A DNA stretch of 32,103 nt from Lachnospiraceae bacterium (GCA_017479085.1 JAFVCQ010000113.1:1-32103); one strand, 5' to 3'. Positions 1-9,072 are shown, counted from the stretch's first letter. The notes: generated by a model not told the origin, from the sequence alone. A program made the numbers and translations.

Positions 1-192
1 ATTGCGAGATATCATTCTCTGGCCGGAGATGCCGGCACGCTGCCGGATTGTCTTAAAGTGCTCGCACAGACGGCGGATGGTGAGGTTATGGCGGTAAGAC
101 ACAGAGAGAAAGCTATATACGGCTTCCAATTCCATCCGGAATCGGTGTTGACCGAATATGGGAAGGTCATGCTGGAGAACTTTTTGAAGTAG
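1..192 (+). CDS. trpG: Anthranilate synthase glutamine amidotransferase subunit, 3' end (partial)
   Basis: The frame is open from base 1 to a TAG at 190-192 and gives the last 63 residues of a class I glutamine amidotransferase. The block [15 protein letters not shown] near the C-terminus carries the His and Glu of the Cys-His-Glu catalytic triad; the nucleophilic Cys lies outside the window. In this family the subunit releases ammonia from glutamine for TrpE, which makes anthranilate from chorismate. The trpDCFBA genes downstream favour TrpG over the close paralogue PabA, although some bacteria share one protein between tryptophan and folate synthesis, and folate genes also occur in this window. 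The end of the protein is intact. Confidence 0.93.
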   Translation: MARYHSLAGDAGTLPDCLKVLAQTADGEVMAVRHREKAIYGFQFHPESVLTEYGKVMLENFLK

Positions 193-204
193 GGAGGTGA
201 CAAG

Positions 205-288
205 ATGGAATGCAGCAGTTTGGAGGAGGTCCGGGAACAGATGAAAAATCAGTTGTATAAAGTCTGCTTGTTCGTGTATAATGAATGA
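205..288 (+). CDS. Possible 27-residue small ORF between trpG and trpD
   Basis: An ATG at 205 follows a strong Shine-Dalgarno run, GGAGGTGA at 193-200, which begins directly after the trpG stop. The frame closes at TGA 286-288. The peptide begins MECSSLEEVREQMKN and is not recognised. The LEEVREQM stretch loosely resembles the first helix of AroQ chorismate mutases, so it could be a decayed fragment, but the similarity is too short to rely on. The RBS is as good as any in the operon, so ribosomes may well start here. It could be a translated leader that couples trpG to trpD, a relic, or chance. The putative internal promoter at 253-282 overlaps its 3' half. Confidence 0.3.
   Translation: MECSSLEEVREQMKNQLYKVCLFVYNE
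253..282 (+). promoter_or_regulatory. Candidate internal promoter ahead of trpD
   Basis: A perfect -10 hexamer TATAAT (277-282) lies 18 bp after TTGTAT (253-258), a -35 matching only 3 of 6 positions. A start near 289 would give a leader of about 47 nt before trpD. A small hairpin (ATGAAGC 285-291 with GCTTTCAT 297-304, one bulge) follows directly. Internal promoters that keep the distal trp genes on are known in other bacteria; here this is inference from sequence. Confidence 0.4.
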
Positions 289-335
289 AGCATATAGCTT
301 TCATGTAACAATAGAAAGATCAGGAGGATGTAAAA

Positions 336-1346
336 ATGATTTCAGAAGCAATTAAGAAACTGGTAGAGAAACAGGATTTGACGTATGATGAAGCACTTGC
401 CTGCATGGATGAGATCTTCAGTGGCGAAGCAACGGAGATTCAGACGACTGCATATCTGACTGCACTCCGTATGAAAGGAGAGACAGTGGAGGAGATTTCT
501 GCGAGTGCGAAAGGGATGCGTAATCACGCGACTCCGCTGCTGCATGAGGGATTAGATGTATTGGAGATTGTGGGTACCGGAGGAGATGAGGCGAATTCCT
601 TCAACATCTCCACGACCAGCGGTTTTGTCGCAGCAGCGGCCGGAATACCGATTGCGAAACACGGTAATCGCAGTGTATCCAGTAAATGTGGGGCGGCAGA
701 TGTGTTAGAGGCATTGGGTGTCAACATTACCGTTGCTCCGGAGAAGATGAGTGAGGTATTAAAGAAAGCAAATATCAGTTTTATGTTTGCACAGGTATAT
801 CACAAGGCAATGAAGTATGTGGCGCCTGTCCGGAAAGGGTTGGGTATCCGTACTATTTTTAATATTCTGGGCCCGTTGACCAATCCGGCGAATGCGAGTA
901 TGCAGTTGATGGGTGTCTATGAGGAAGCTTTGGTAGAACCAATGGCAAGGGTGCTGAATCAGTTAGGTGTGACAGATGGTATGGTTGTATACGGGCAGGA
1001 TCGTCTGGATGAGATTTCGATGAGTGCACCAACTACCGTCTGTGAGATCCGTGATGGGAAGTTCCAAACCTATACAATAGAACCAGAACAGTTTGGATTT
1101 AAAAAATGTGATAAGGATGCTTTGGTTGGTGGTGATCCTCAGGAAAATGCAGCAATTACAAAGGCGATTTTAAGTGGGGAACAGGGCCCGAAGAGAGATG
1201 CAGTCGTATTGAACGCAGCAGCGTGTATCTATATTGCTAAGAAGGCAGATTCCTTAGAGGCGGCTGTGAAAATTGCAGAGGATATGATCGACAGTGGCAA
1301 AGCAATGGAGGTACTGAACCAGTTTGTAACGTTGACAAATGAATAG
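336..1346 (+). CDS. trpD: Anthranilate phosphoribosyltransferase
   Basis: This 336-residue protein transfers phosphoribose from PRPP to anthranilate, the second step of tryptophan synthesis from chorismate. It has the normal family length. The glycine-rich PRPP-binding motif VGTGGDEANSFNIST is near residues 78-92, followed by KHGNRSVSS (about 108-116), which completes the PRPP/magnesium site. The family hinge residues (GIRTIFNILGPLTNPA) are near 170-185. The start at 336 has AGGAGG at 322-327 with an 8-nt spacer. It follows trpG after an unusually long 143-bp gap and leads into trpC after 14 bp. There is no fused TrpG domain, unlike the E. coli TrpGD protein. Confidence 0.97.
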   Translation: MISEAIKKLVEKQDLTYDEALACMDEIFSGEATEIQTTAYLTALRMKGETVEEISASAKGMRNHATPLLHEGLDVLEIVGTGGDEANSFNISTTSGFVAAAAGIPIAKHGNRSVSSKCGAADVLEALGVNITVAPEKMSEVLKKANISFMFAQVYHKAMKYVAPVRKGLGIRTIFNILGPLTNPANASMQLMGVYEEALVEPMARVLNQLGVTDGMVVYGQDRLDEISMSAPTTVCEIRDGKFQTYTIEPEQFGFKKCDKDALVGGDPQENAAITKAILSGEQGPKRDAVVLNAAACIYIAKKADSLEAAVKIAEDMIDSGKAMEVLNQFVTLTNE

Positions 1347-1360
1347 GGGAAGGATCAGAG

Positions 1361-2152
1361 ATGGCAGCGGATATATTAGAAAGAATTGCCGCAGATAAAC
1401 GGATACAGGTTGCGGAGGAGAAAAAGGCAATATCATTGGTACAAATGCAGGAACTGGCAGATAAGACAAAAAGCAGGTTGGAAAACTTTGCCTTTGAGAA
1501 TACTTTGAAAAATGTGGGAATGTCCTTTATCTGTGAGGTGAAAAAAGCATCTCCGTCAAAAGGAATCATCGCAGAGCATTTTCCCTATGTGGAGATAGCA
1601 AGGGAATATGAACAGGCCGGCGCAGACTGCCTGTCAGTTCTGACTGAGCCAAAGTACTTTCTGGGCAGTGACCGGTATTTGCAGGAAATCCGGGATGTAG
1701 TGGAGCTTCCAATCTTGCGAAAGGATTTTACAGTGGATAGCTACCAGATATATCAGGCAAAGGTTCTGGGTGCGGATGCAGTCCTCCTGATCTGTGCACT
1801 GATGCATGCAGATTTTTTGAAGGAATGCATCGAAATATGTGATCATTTGGGACTGACTGCTCTGGTGGAAACGCATGATGAGAATGAAATTCAGATGGCT
1901 GTCCAATCAGGTGCGAGAGTGATTGGTGTCAATAACCGGAATCTAAAGGATTTTACAGTCGATCTTCATAACAGCACAAAGCTTCGAAGCTTTGCTCCGG
2001 AGGGAACCTTATTTGTGGCGGAGAGTGGGATTTGGATCAGAGAAGACGTGAAAGCTTTTGAGGAAGAGCGGGTAAACGCCGTTCTGGTCGGAGAAGCACT
2101 GATGCGTGCAAAGGATAAAAAACAAAAGCTGGCTGAACTGAGAGGTGTCTAA
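1361..2152 (+). CDS. trpC: Indole-3-glycerol phosphate synthase
   Basis: This 263-residue TIM-barrel enzyme closes and decarboxylates CdRP to indole-3-glycerol phosphate. Family motifs are present in order: FICEVKKASPSKG with the catalytic Lys at the end of strand 1, LPILRKDFTVDSYQI with the second active-site Lys, then ALVETHDENEI, GVNNRNLKDF and VAESGI at the phosphate-binding end. It stands alone here, not fused to TrpF as in E. coli. The start at 1361 has an AAGGA-type RBS a few bases upstream, and the gene begins 14 bp after the trpD stop, so the two are probably co-transcribed. Confidence 0.97.
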   Translation: MAADILERIAADKRIQVAEEKKAISLVQMQELADKTKSRLENFAFENTLKNVGMSFICEVKKASPSKGIIAEHFPYVEIAREYEQAGADCLSVLTEPKYFLGSDRYLQEIRDVVELPILRKDFTVDSYQIYQAKVLGADAVLLICALMHADFLKECIEICDHLGLTALVETHDENEIQMAVQSGARVIGVNNRNLKDFTVDLHNSTKLRSFAPEGTLFVAESGIWIREDVKAFEEERVNAVLVGEALMRAKDKKQKLAELRGV

Positions 2153-2220
2153 TGGCTGTGACGCTCATACATTTGTTTCATGTGTCAGAGCGAATGGAAT
2201 GAATTTGAGGGAATGGTAAG

Positions 2221-2886
2221 ATGAAAATAAAAATATGTGGACTGAAACGAATAGAAGATATCTATTATGTGAATCATGCTATGCCGGACTGGATCGGATT
2301 CGTCTTTGCCGGAAAGAAACGGAAGATAGATTTTGATACAGCATATATGTTGAAGAAAGCATTGAAGCCTGAGATTGCTTCCGTTGGCGTGTTTGTGAAT
2401 GAAGAACATTCATTTGTAATGCGTTTGGTGGAGAATGAGGTTGTGGACATGGTTCAGCTTCACGGGGATGAGACAGAGGACTATATTCTGACACTTCGCT
2501 CCGCACTGGAAGCAAAAGGAAAAGGGAAGACACCAATTATTAAGGCGGTAAGAGTAAAGGACATGGAACAGGTGTTGGAAGCAGAACACCTTTCAGTGGA
2601 TTATCTGTTGTTAGATGCCTTTACAGCAGAGGAATATGGTGGGAGTGGTAAGGTGTTTGATCACAAATTGATCCCAAACCTCACAAAACCTTATATTTTG
2701 GCAGGCGGAATTGGTTCGGAAAATGTGAAACCAATTCTGCATACTCTGTCAGAAGCAGAAAAGCTTCCAATCTGTGTGGATGTGAGCAGTGCTGTGGAAA
2801 TAAACGGTTTTAAGGACGAACAGAGGATATTGGAGATAGTATCTGCTGTGAGACAGATGGATGAATCGTATATAACAACAAAATAA
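2221..2886 (+). CDS. trpF: Phosphoribosylanthranilate isomerase
   Basis: This 221-residue protein performs the Amadori rearrangement of PRA to CdRP. The N-terminus KIKICGLKRIED carries the catalytic Cys, and LLDAFTAEEYGGSGKVFDH has the catalytic Asp and part of the phosphate-binding region, which YILAGGIGSENV extends. It is about 15-20 residues longer than many TrpF proteins, mainly through the loop around EAKGKGKTPIIKAVR. GAGGGA at 2207-2212 lies 8 nt before the ATG. The 68-bp gap after trpC can fold into a bulged hairpin (CGCTCATACAT with ATGTGTcaGAGCG, about 2162-2192). The gene order C-F-B-A gives strong support. Confidence 0.95.
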   Translation: MKIKICGLKRIEDIYYVNHAMPDWIGFVFAGKKRKIDFDTAYMLKKALKPEIASVGVFVNEEHSFVMRLVENEVVDMVQLHGDETEDYILTLRSALEAKGKGKTPIIKAVRVKDMEQVLEAEHLSVDYLLLDAFTAEEYGGSGKVFDHKLIPNLTKPYILAGGIGSENVKPILHTLSEAEKLPICVDVSSAVEINGFKDEQRILEIVSAVRQMDESYITTK

Positions 2887-2927
2887 AATTGCTTTGAAAA
2901 ATGTGATGATTGAGGAAAGGAGCGATT

Positions 2928-4112
2928 ATGGAAACAGGAAGATTTGGAGAGTATGGAGGGCAGTATGTACCCGAGACGCTGATGAATGCTGTACATGAAC
3001 TGGAGGAAGCGTATGCGCATTATAAGAGCGATCCGGAATTTAATAAGGAATTGGAGGATTTATTAAAAAACTATGCAGGACGTCCTTCTCTGCTGTATTA
3101 TGCGGAGAAGATGACAAAGGACTTGGGCGGTGCGAAGATCTATTTAAAGCGTGAGGATCTGAACCACACAGGCTCCCATAAGATCAATAATGTATTGGGA
3201 CAGGTACTTCTTGCAAAGAAAATGGGCAAGACCAGGGTCATTGCTGAAACCGGTGCCGGACAACATGGTGTGGCCACTGCAACAGCCGCCGCCCTTATGG
3301 GTATGGAATGTGAGATCTTTATGGGAAAAGAGGACACGGAACGACAGGCATTGAATGTATTCCGTATGGAACTGCTGGGTGCAAAGGTACATCCGGTGAC
3401 TACCGGAACCATGACACTGAAGGACGCTGTCAATGAGGCAATGCGGGAGTGGACATCCCGCGTAGAGGATACCTTGTATGTGCTGGGTTCGGTTATGGGA
3501 CCTCATCCGTTTCCTATGATTGTGAGAGATTTTCAGAGTGTCATCAGCAAAGAGAGCCGCCGGCAGATCTTAGAGGCAGAGGGGAAGCTTCCGGATGCAG
3601 TGGTGGCATGTGTCGGGGGCGGCAGCAATGCAATGGGCTCCTTTTATGAATATATCAAAGATGAAAATGTGCAGTTGATCGGATGTGAGGCCGCCGGACT
3701 TGGAGTGGACAATCCGAAGAATGCGGCAACGATCGCCAACGGTTCCGTGGGGATTTTTCATGGCATGAAGTCTCTGTTCTGTCAGAATGAATATGGACAG
3801 ATTGCACCGGTCTATTCAATCTCGGCCGGACTGGATTATCCGGGAATCGGACCGGAGCATGCATGGTTAAATGATACGGGACGCGCAACCTATGTGCCGA
3901 TCACGGATGAAGAGGCTGTTCAGGCGTTTGAGTACCTTTCCAGAACGGAGGGTATCATTCCCGCGATCGAAAGCGCCCATGCAATTGCGCAGGTCATGAA
4001 GATAGCCGGACAGATGAAGAAGGAGCAGATTATTGTCGCAACCGTCTCCGGACGTGGAGATAAAGATGTTGCCGCAATTGCACGATACAGAGGAGTGGAA
4101 ATCTATGAGTAG
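2928..4112 (+). CDS. trpB: Tryptophan synthase beta chain
   Basis: This 394-residue PLP enzyme joins indole and L-serine to make tryptophan. It begins [19 protein letters not shown], the standard TrpB opening. The PLP lysine is in [10 protein letters not shown] (about residue 82), and GGGSNAMG binds the PLP phosphate. The channel and COMM-domain region ([12 protein letters not shown]) is intact. The ATG at 2928 is preferred over an in-frame TTG at 2910 because the sequence between them is itself the ribosome binding site (GAGGAAAGGAG, 2912-2922). Its stop overlaps the trpA start by 8 bp, the usual arrangement for balanced alpha2beta2 assembly. Confidence 0.98.
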   Translation: METGRFGEYGGQYVPETLMNAVHELEEAYAHYKSDPEFNKELEDLLKNYAGRPSLLYYAEKMTKDLGGAKIYLKREDLNHTGSHKINNVLGQVLLAKKMGKTRVIAETGAGQHGVATATAAALMGMECEIFMGKEDTERQALNVFRMELLGAKVHPVTTGTMTLKDAVNEAMREWTSRVEDTLYVLGSVMGPHPFPMIVRDFQSVISKESRRQILEAEGKLPDAVVACVGGGSNAMGSFYEYIKDENVQLIGCEAAGLGVDNPKNAATIANGSVGIFHGMKSLFCQNEYGQIAPVYSISAGLDYPGIGPEHAWLNDTGRATYVPITDEEAVQAFEYLSRTEGIIPAIESAHAIAQVMKIAGQMKKEQIIVATVSGRGDKDVAAIARYRGVEIYE

Positions 4113-4887
4113 AATCAGAAAAGCATTTGAAAAAGGAAAAGCATTTATTGCATTTATCACGGGCGGCGATCCGGATTTGGAAACCAGCTATGAACTGATC
4201 AAAACGATGGCGGAAAACGGTGCAGATCTCATTGAGATTGGGATCCCGTTCTCTGATCCGATCGCTGAGGGACCGGTGATCCAGGAGGCGGATCTCCGTT
4301 CCCTCAGCTCCGGAACAACAACAGATGCACTGTTTGACATGGTGGTAAGACTGCGGAAGGAGATCGACATTCCGTTGCTGTTTATGACCTATATGAATCC
4401 AATATATGTATATGGAACGGGACGGTTTCTGGCACGCTGTGCGCAGGCAGGAATTGATGGAATTATCGTTCCGGATGTACCTTTTGAGGAAAAGGCAGAG
4501 CTGGCAGAGGATTGCCGGAAAAATGGAATCGACCTGATCTCGATGATCGCACCGACCTCACAGAAACGGATTGAAACCATTGCGAAGGAGGCAGAAGGGT
4601 TTCTCTACTGTGTATCTTCCCTGGGCGTAACCGGTGTCCGTTCGGAAATTACGACTGATATTGGTTCCATGGTGAAGCATGTAAAGAGTGTAACGGATGT
4701 TCCGGTTGCGGTCGGCTTTGGGATTGCCACTCCGGAGCAGGCAAAGAAGATGGCCGGACTTTCTGATGGTGCCATTGTGGGAAGCGCGATTGTCAAGCTG
4801 GTTGCACAGTACGGAAAAGAGGCAGTTCCTTACGTAGCTGACTATGTGAAAAGTATGAAAGCGGGTGTAATGGAGGCATCCTCATAA
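4105..4887 (+). CDS. trpA: Tryptophan synthase alpha chain
   Basis: This 260-residue TIM barrel cleaves indole-3-glycerol phosphate to indole and G3P and channels indole to TrpB. The catalytic Glu is in [13 protein letters not shown] and the catalytic Asp in [14 protein letters not shown] (both near residues 45-60). [10 protein letters not shown] and [11 protein letters not shown] form the phosphate-binding end. The start is placed at ATG 4105 ([12 protein letters not shown]) with AGAGGAG at about 4089-4095. A longer in-frame reading from 4033 lies wholly inside trpB and is unlikely. It is the last gene of the trp operon; no strong terminator follows, and a new promoter appears 16 bp after the stop. 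Confidence 0.97.
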   Translation: MSRIRKAFEKGKAFIAFITGGDPDLETSYELIKTMAENGADLIEIGIPFSDPIAEGPVIQEADLRSLSSGTTTDALFDMVVRLRKEIDIPLLFMTYMNPIYVYGTGRFLARCAQAGIDGIIVPDVPFEEKAELAEDCRKNGIDLISMIAPTSQKRIETIAKEAEGFLYCVSSLGVTGVRSEITTDIGSMVKHVKSVTDVPVAVGFGIATPEQAKKMAGLSDGAIVGSAIVKLVAQYGKEAVPYVADYVKSMKAGVMEASS

Positions 4888-4902
4888 ATGTGAAAAAGAG
4901 AA

Positions 4903-4931
4903 TTGGTTTTTCCTTTATTTTGTGGTACATT
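4903..4931 (+). promoter_or_regulatory. Candidate promoter for the HD-GYP/glycosyltransferase unit
   Basis: TTGGTT (4903-4908), a 17-bp spacer and TACATT (4926-4931) sit just after trpA and about 30 bp before the TTG start at 4963. Each hexamer matches consensus at 3-4 positions, so this is a moderate candidate supported by its placement at a change of function. Confidence 0.35.
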
Positions 4932-4962
4932 GTAGATAGTGTCTGGAAAAGGAGAAATTTGG

Positions 4963-5604
4963 TTGATTGATGAGGCAGAGCATTTTAAACATTTGACAGA
5001 ATGTCTGAATCAGATTATGGTTGCCCGCAGTATTGATACCCTTGCGCATATCCGATATGTGCAGGGGTATACAAGGATTCTGGCAACGGAGTATGCAAGA
5101 CTGCATCCCCGGGCCAGAATGTCATCCCAGAAGATTGACTGGATTGTGGATGCAGCGGGTCTGCATGATATGGGTAAACTCATGCTGCCGGATTCTCTCC
5201 TGCACAAGGTCGGCCGGCAGTCCAGATTAGAGCGGGAGTGGATGAAACAGCATACGGTGTTAGGCTGTGAGATGGTGGATCTGCTGTTTGATTTCCGCGG
5301 AACGGATTTTTGCAGGATTTGCAGGAATGTCTGCCTGTATCATCATGAGATCTACGACGGTTCCGGATATCCCAAAGGTTATAAAAGGGACAAGATACCG
5401 ACAGAAGCTCAATTGGTCGCATTGGCTGATATGTATGAGGTTTTGCTGCATTATGAGCCGGAGAAGAATACGTTTCCAAAGGAAAAGGTATACTATATGC
5501 TGATGAATGGAAAATGCGGAGAGTTGTCACCGAAGATGAAGGAATGTCTGGAAAATACCAAGGAGAGGTTGGAAACGTACCGTCTGGAAACGGAACAGAA
5601 TTGA
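4963..5604 (+). CDS. HD-GYP-type metal-dependent phosphohydrolase (possible c-di-GMP phosphodiesterase)
   Basis: This 213-residue protein is made almost entirely of one HD-GYP-like domain. GLHDMGKLMLPDSLL (HD pair at 68-69) is the HD motif, the His in KQHTVLG is the next metal ligand, and YHHEIYDGSGYPKG (127-138) carries the paired His and the GYP signature, followed by IPTEAQLVALADMYEVL. In characterised members this fold hydrolyses cyclic di-GMP. No receiver, PAS or membrane segment is present. The end of the domain (the usual DALTxxRPYR) is divergent. The start chosen is TTG 4963, with AAAGGAG at 4948-4954 and an 8-nt spacer; a GTG at 4939 lies upstream of that RBS and is less likely. A 22-bp gap links it to the glycosyltransferase gene. 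Confidence 0.8.
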   Translation: MIDEAEHFKHLTECLNQIMVARSIDTLAHIRYVQGYTRILATEYARLHPRARMSSQKIDWIVDAAGLHDMGKLMLPDSLLHKVGRQSRLEREWMKQHTVLGCEMVDLLFDFRGTDFCRICRNVCLYHHEIYDGSGYPKGYKRDKIPTEAQLVALADMYEVLLHYEPEKNTFPKEKVYYMLMNGKCGELSPKMKECLENTKERLETYRLETEQN

Positions 5605-5626
5605 GAATCAAGGAGAGTGGGAACGT

Positions 5627-7780
5627 ATGAATATAGGTTTATTTACGGATACATATTATCCGGAACTGAATGGTGTCGCAAATTCTGTCTTTCTGTTAAA
5701 GCAGGAGTTGGAAAAAAAGGGACACAATGTCTATGTGATTACGACCAAAACACCCGGAGCACCGGCGAGCGAGAAGGGTGTGTTCCGTGTGCCTTCAAAG
5801 GCGTGGGATCCGATTCCGGAGCGCAGAATCGGCATGGTGTATCATCCAAGGATTGCGATGCAGATTCACAAAATGAAACTGGACATTATTCATACACATA
5901 CAGAATTCTCTGTTGGAATGTTTGGCCGGATCATGGCACATGAGATGTTTATTCCGGTTGTGCATACCTATCATACTATTTATGAGGACTATACACATTA
6001 TATCAAAAAATATATATCCAGTGAGAAACGGGCCAGACAGTTTGTGAAACAGTTTAGCAAATTCAGTGTACGTGGAGCGGAGGAATTAATTGTGCCCACC
6101 GAGAAGGTGGCCCGGCTCATGCGTCGTTATGGTGTGAAACCGGATATCAATGTAATTCCAACCGGTATCGATCTCAAACGGTTTCAGGTACAGGACAGCG
6201 AAGCGGCAAAGCTCAGATTGAAGCTGATGTTGGGAATCCCGAGGGAGCACAAGGTGGTACTGTATCTGGGGCGGGTGTCTGAGGAAAAGAATATCGATGA
6301 ATTGATGGAATACTTTGATCACTATGTGGACAGGCGACAGGCAGTCACCTTTCTGATCGTAGGAGATGGTCCGTACCGCAGTGTATTGGAACGCATGGCG
6401 AAAGGAAAGAAACACAGGAAGCAGATTCGGTTTGCCGGTGCAAAGCCATGGGATGAGATCACACATTATTATCAGTTGGCAGATGTGTTCGTATCGGCAT
6501 CGACAAGTGAAACGCAGGGGCTTACTTACATTGAGGCACTTGCCTCCGGTCTTCCGGTAGTGGCCAGAAGAGATCCATGTCTTGACGGGGTGCTGTTTCA
6601 TGAGAAGAATGGCTTTATGTTTGAGGATGAGAGCACATTTATCTATGGATTGGAACAGGTATTGTATAATCGAAGGAAAATGGATTACCGGGCCAGTGCG
6701 TTAGAGAGTGTCGAACAGTTCTCGACAGAAAAATTTGCCGGAAGAATTGAAAATATCTATTTTCATGTAACCCAGACACATCGGAATCTTCTGATTCGGA
6801 TGGCAAATAAAGTGGCAGACAGGATGGGATATGAGCATACCGGAATCAAACGGATTGGCGGGAGAATGACCATGAATCTTGGCAGCTCGGACATGGATGC
6901 GAGTTGTATTGCGCTTGGATGCATGCGGATCGATGCGCTGTCTTTACAGGAGGCGGGGCGGTTGATCTCGACCGCCCTCGAACTGGGTGTCACGTTGTTT
7001 GATCATGCAGATATATATGGAGATGGCAGAAGTGAGGAAATATTTGGAAGAATACTGGCGGAGAATAAGGGGATGCGGGAACGGATGCGGATTCAGACGA
7101 AATGCGGCATCCGTGACGGATTTTATGATTTGTCCGGAGCATATCTCATCTCCTCTGTTGAGGACAGTCTGAAGCGGTTGCACACAGATTATATTGATCT
7201 GTTTTTGCTGCACAGACCGGATATCCTGATGGATATAGAGGATATTGCAGATGTTTTTCAGCAGCTTGAGCGAAGTGGTAAGGTCAAGCAGTTCGGGGTC
7301 AGTAACTTTGATTCCGTTCAGTTGGAGCTGCTTCAATCCGTGTGCAGACAATCTATTGTTGTGAATCAGATTCCGTTTGGCCGGATGCAGGAGGGAGGGC
7401 TCCGGCCGGAACCGGAGAACCATGCAGACCGGACATATGATATACAGGGAGAGCTGGCGGTACTGGATTATTGTCATCTGAAGAGGATTACGGTGCAGGC
7501 CTATACTCCGCTACTGTATGATGGTTCGGAGGGTGCCTTTGTTACGGATGACCGGTTCTCAAAACTTGATTCGGTGTTGACAAGGCTGGCACAACAGTAT
7601 GAGGTAACACCGTCAGCGATTGTGGCAGCGTGGTTCCTGCGGCATCCTGCGGGCATCCAGGTGATGATGGGAACAACCGATCCGGAACGCTTAAAGGAAA
7701 TCTGCAGGGCTGTGGATATCTCATTAAGCCGGAGGGAGTGGTATGAGCTATACAGTGCTGCAGGACACCCTTTCCCATAG
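5627..7780 (+). CDS. Fusion protein: GT4 glycosyltransferase and aldo/keto reductase
   Basis: One uninterrupted 717-residue frame holds two enzymes. Residues 1 to about 390 are a GT-B, family 4 glycosyltransferase: MNIGLFTDTYYPELNGVANS is the opening found in diacylglycerol and lipid glucosyltransferases, and the E-X7-E pair is E295/E303 in ETQGLTYIEALASG. After a linker of about 25 residues, 414-717 form an aldo/keto reductase resembling E. coli YdhF, with the tetrad Asp459 and Tyr464 (FDHADIYG), Lys492 (QTKCG) and His529 (LLHRPD). Both halves look complete. GGGAG at 6860-6864 lies 7 nt before an in-frame ATG at 6872, so the reductase might also be made alone. The glycosyltransferase probably acts on a membrane lipid; substrates of both halves are unknown. 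Confidence 0.88.
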   Translation: MNIGLFTDTYYPELNGVANSVFLLKQELEKKGHNVYVITTKTPGAPASEKGVFRVPSKAWDPIPERRIGMVYHPRIAMQIHKMKLDIIHTHTEFSVGMFGRIMAHEMFIPVVHTYHTIYEDYTHYIKKYISSEKRARQFVKQFSKFSVRGAEELIVPTEKVARLMRRYGVKPDINVIPTGIDLKRFQVQDSEAAKLRLKLMLGIPREHKVVLYLGRVSEEKNIDELMEYFDHYVDRRQAVTFLIVGDGPYRSVLERMAKGKKHRKQIRFAGAKPWDEITHYYQLADVFVSASTSETQGLTYIEALASGLPVVARRDPCLDGVLFHEKNGFMFEDESTFIYGLEQVLYNRRKMDYRASALESVEQFSTEKFAGRIENIYFHVTQTHRNLLIRMANKVADRMGYEHTGIKRIGGRMTMNLGSSDMDASCIALGCMRIDALSLQEAGRLISTALELGVTLFDHADIYGDGRSEEIFGRILAENKGMRERMRIQTKCGIRDGFYDLSGAYLISSVEDSLKRLHTDYIDLFLLHRPDILMDIEDIADVFQQLERSGKVKQFGVSNFDSVQLELLQSVCRQSIVVNQIPFGRMQEGGLRPEPENHADRTYDIQGELAVLDYCHLKRITVQAYTPLLYDGSEGAFVTDDRFSKLDSVLTRLAQQYEVTPSAIVAAWFLRHPAGIQVMMGTTDPERLKEICRAVDISLSRREWYELYSAAGHPFP

Positions 7781-7827
7781 GTCGTGTGGCGATAAATGAA
7801 ATAATAATGAACATTTTAATAGATTTC

Positions 7828-7856
7828 TTTACATTTTCTCTGAATCGTGGTAAAGT
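7828..7856 (+). promoter_or_regulatory. Promoter for the envelope lipoprotein gene
   Basis: TTTACA (7828-7833), a 17-bp spacer ending TGG, and TAAAGT (7851-7856) give a plausible vegetative promoter about 48 bp before the ATG at 7904. The same -10 with the same preceding TGG occurs ahead of thiC, which adds some support. Confidence 0.5.
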
Positions 7857-7903
7857 GGTATAGATTTCTATTTGAAATAAACAAAAGATGGAAGGAGTAT
7901 ATC

Positions 7904-9067
7904 ATGACAAAGAAAACGATGTTTGGCTGTGTTGGTATGATTGCAGTCATGACACTGGCGGGATGTGGCAAGGATACAGATACATCAAAGTATCTTTTGG
8001 ATGAGGATTACTCCCAATATGTATCTGTTTGTGAATATAAGGGGGTGGAGACGAGCAAGATTGTTTTTGATGTGACGGATGAGGAGATTCAGGAACAGAT
8101 TGACCAACTGTTGTATGAGTATGTTTCCTATGAGGAGATTACAGGCAGAGGGGTTGAGCTGGGAGATATGGTCAACTTAGATTATACGGCCAGTCTGGAT
8201 GAGGAGACAGATACTGCATCGGATTCGGACAGGGACAAGGAAGCGATAGAAGAGGAATATTCAGGCACGGATGAGGAGATCGTGGTCGGTGAGGGAGTTC
8301 TGTATCCGGAGGTGGAAGATGCCCTGATCGGTATGAAGGCAGGTGACAGCAAGACGGTTGAGGTTGTCCTGACAGAAGATTATGCAGAGGAAGAGGATGT
8401 TGGACAGAAGTTATCCGTCGAGGTGAAACTGAATACAATTGATGAGGAGATTCTGCCGGAGTATAATGACGATTTTGTGAAGGAGAATACGGATTATGAT
8501 TCGATGGAAGCCTATGAGACGTCTGTCAAAGAGGAACTGATGCAGGATAAGGAAGAGGAATACAAGGCTGCTTCCCAGGAGGAGATCTTTGATTATCTGG
8601 TAGAGCATTCTGAATTTAATGGATATCCGGATGCACTTTATACACAGTGTGAAGAAGAATATGACAATAACAATGCATTTTATGCCGCTATGTGGCAGAT
8701 GGATCTGGAGGATTATCTGGAGCTTCTGGGAATTACGGATGCGGACCGCGAAGAGGGAATTCAGTCCATGATCAAACAGGAGCTGGTGGTCGGAGCCATT
8801 GCCCAGAAGGAAGGGATTACCTGCAATGACAAGGAGGTCAGACAGTTTGCAGAGGATATCTATGAGGAATATGACTATGACAGTGTGGAGGATTTTCTAC
8901 AGGACTATTCGGACCGGGAGATTGGACAGGAGATCATTTATCAGAAGGTAGCGACTCTGTTGTATGACAATGCGACATACAAGGAAAAGACCGAAGAAGA
9001 ATATCTGGCTGAGCAGGAAGCGGAATATGAGGATGAGTCAGATGACAGTTCGCTGGATGAGGAATAA
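7904..9067 (+). CDS. Trigger-factor-like lipoprotein with FKBP-type peptidyl-prolyl isomerase domain
   Basis: This 387-residue protein starts with a lipoprotein signal peptide, and the lipobox LAGC puts the lipidated Cys at residue 21. Residues about 80-177 match the FKBP-like PPIase domain of trigger factor (VELGDMVNLDYTASLD, then IGMKAGDSKTVEVVL and LSVEVKLNTI), with an acidic insert in the middle. LPEYNDDFVKE and the helical region that follows (about 178-350) resemble the trigger factor chaperone arms. The N-terminal ribosome-binding domain is missing. The tail is very acidic. It is probably a membrane-anchored folding helper outside the cytoplasmic membrane, with a role like PrsA; that is inference. 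The ATG at 7904 has GAAGGAG at 7891-7897. VanW follows after 5 bp. Confidence 0.85.
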   Translation: MTKKTMFGCVGMIAVMTLAGCGKDTDTSKYLLDEDYSQYVSVCEYKGVETSKIVFDVTDEEIQEQIDQLLYEYVSYEEITGRGVELGDMVNLDYTASLDEETDTASDSDRDKEAIEEEYSGTDEEIVVGEGVLYPEVEDALIGMKAGDSKTVEVVLTEDYAEEEDVGQKLSVEVKLNTIDEEILPEYNDDFVKENTDYDSMEAYETSVKEELMQDKEEEYKAASQEEIFDYLVEHSEFNGYPDALYTQCEEEYDNNNAFYAAMWQMDLEDYLELLGITDADREEGIQSMIKQELVVGAIAQKEGITCNDKEVRQFAEDIYEEYDYDSVEDFLQDYSDREIGQEIIYQKVATLLYDNATYKEKTEEEYLAEQEAEYEDESDDSSLDEE

Positions 9068-9072
9068 AGGGA

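Noticed and set aside
4033..4104. Longer N-terminus for TrpA
   Set aside because: The extra 24 codons lie inside trpB in another frame and do not resemble TrpA; ATG 4105 has its own RBS.
6860..6880. Two separate genes in place of a glycosyltransferase-reductase fusion
   Set aside because: No stop codon separates the halves. The internal RBS and ATG could add a second product, but the fused frame is what the sequence shows.
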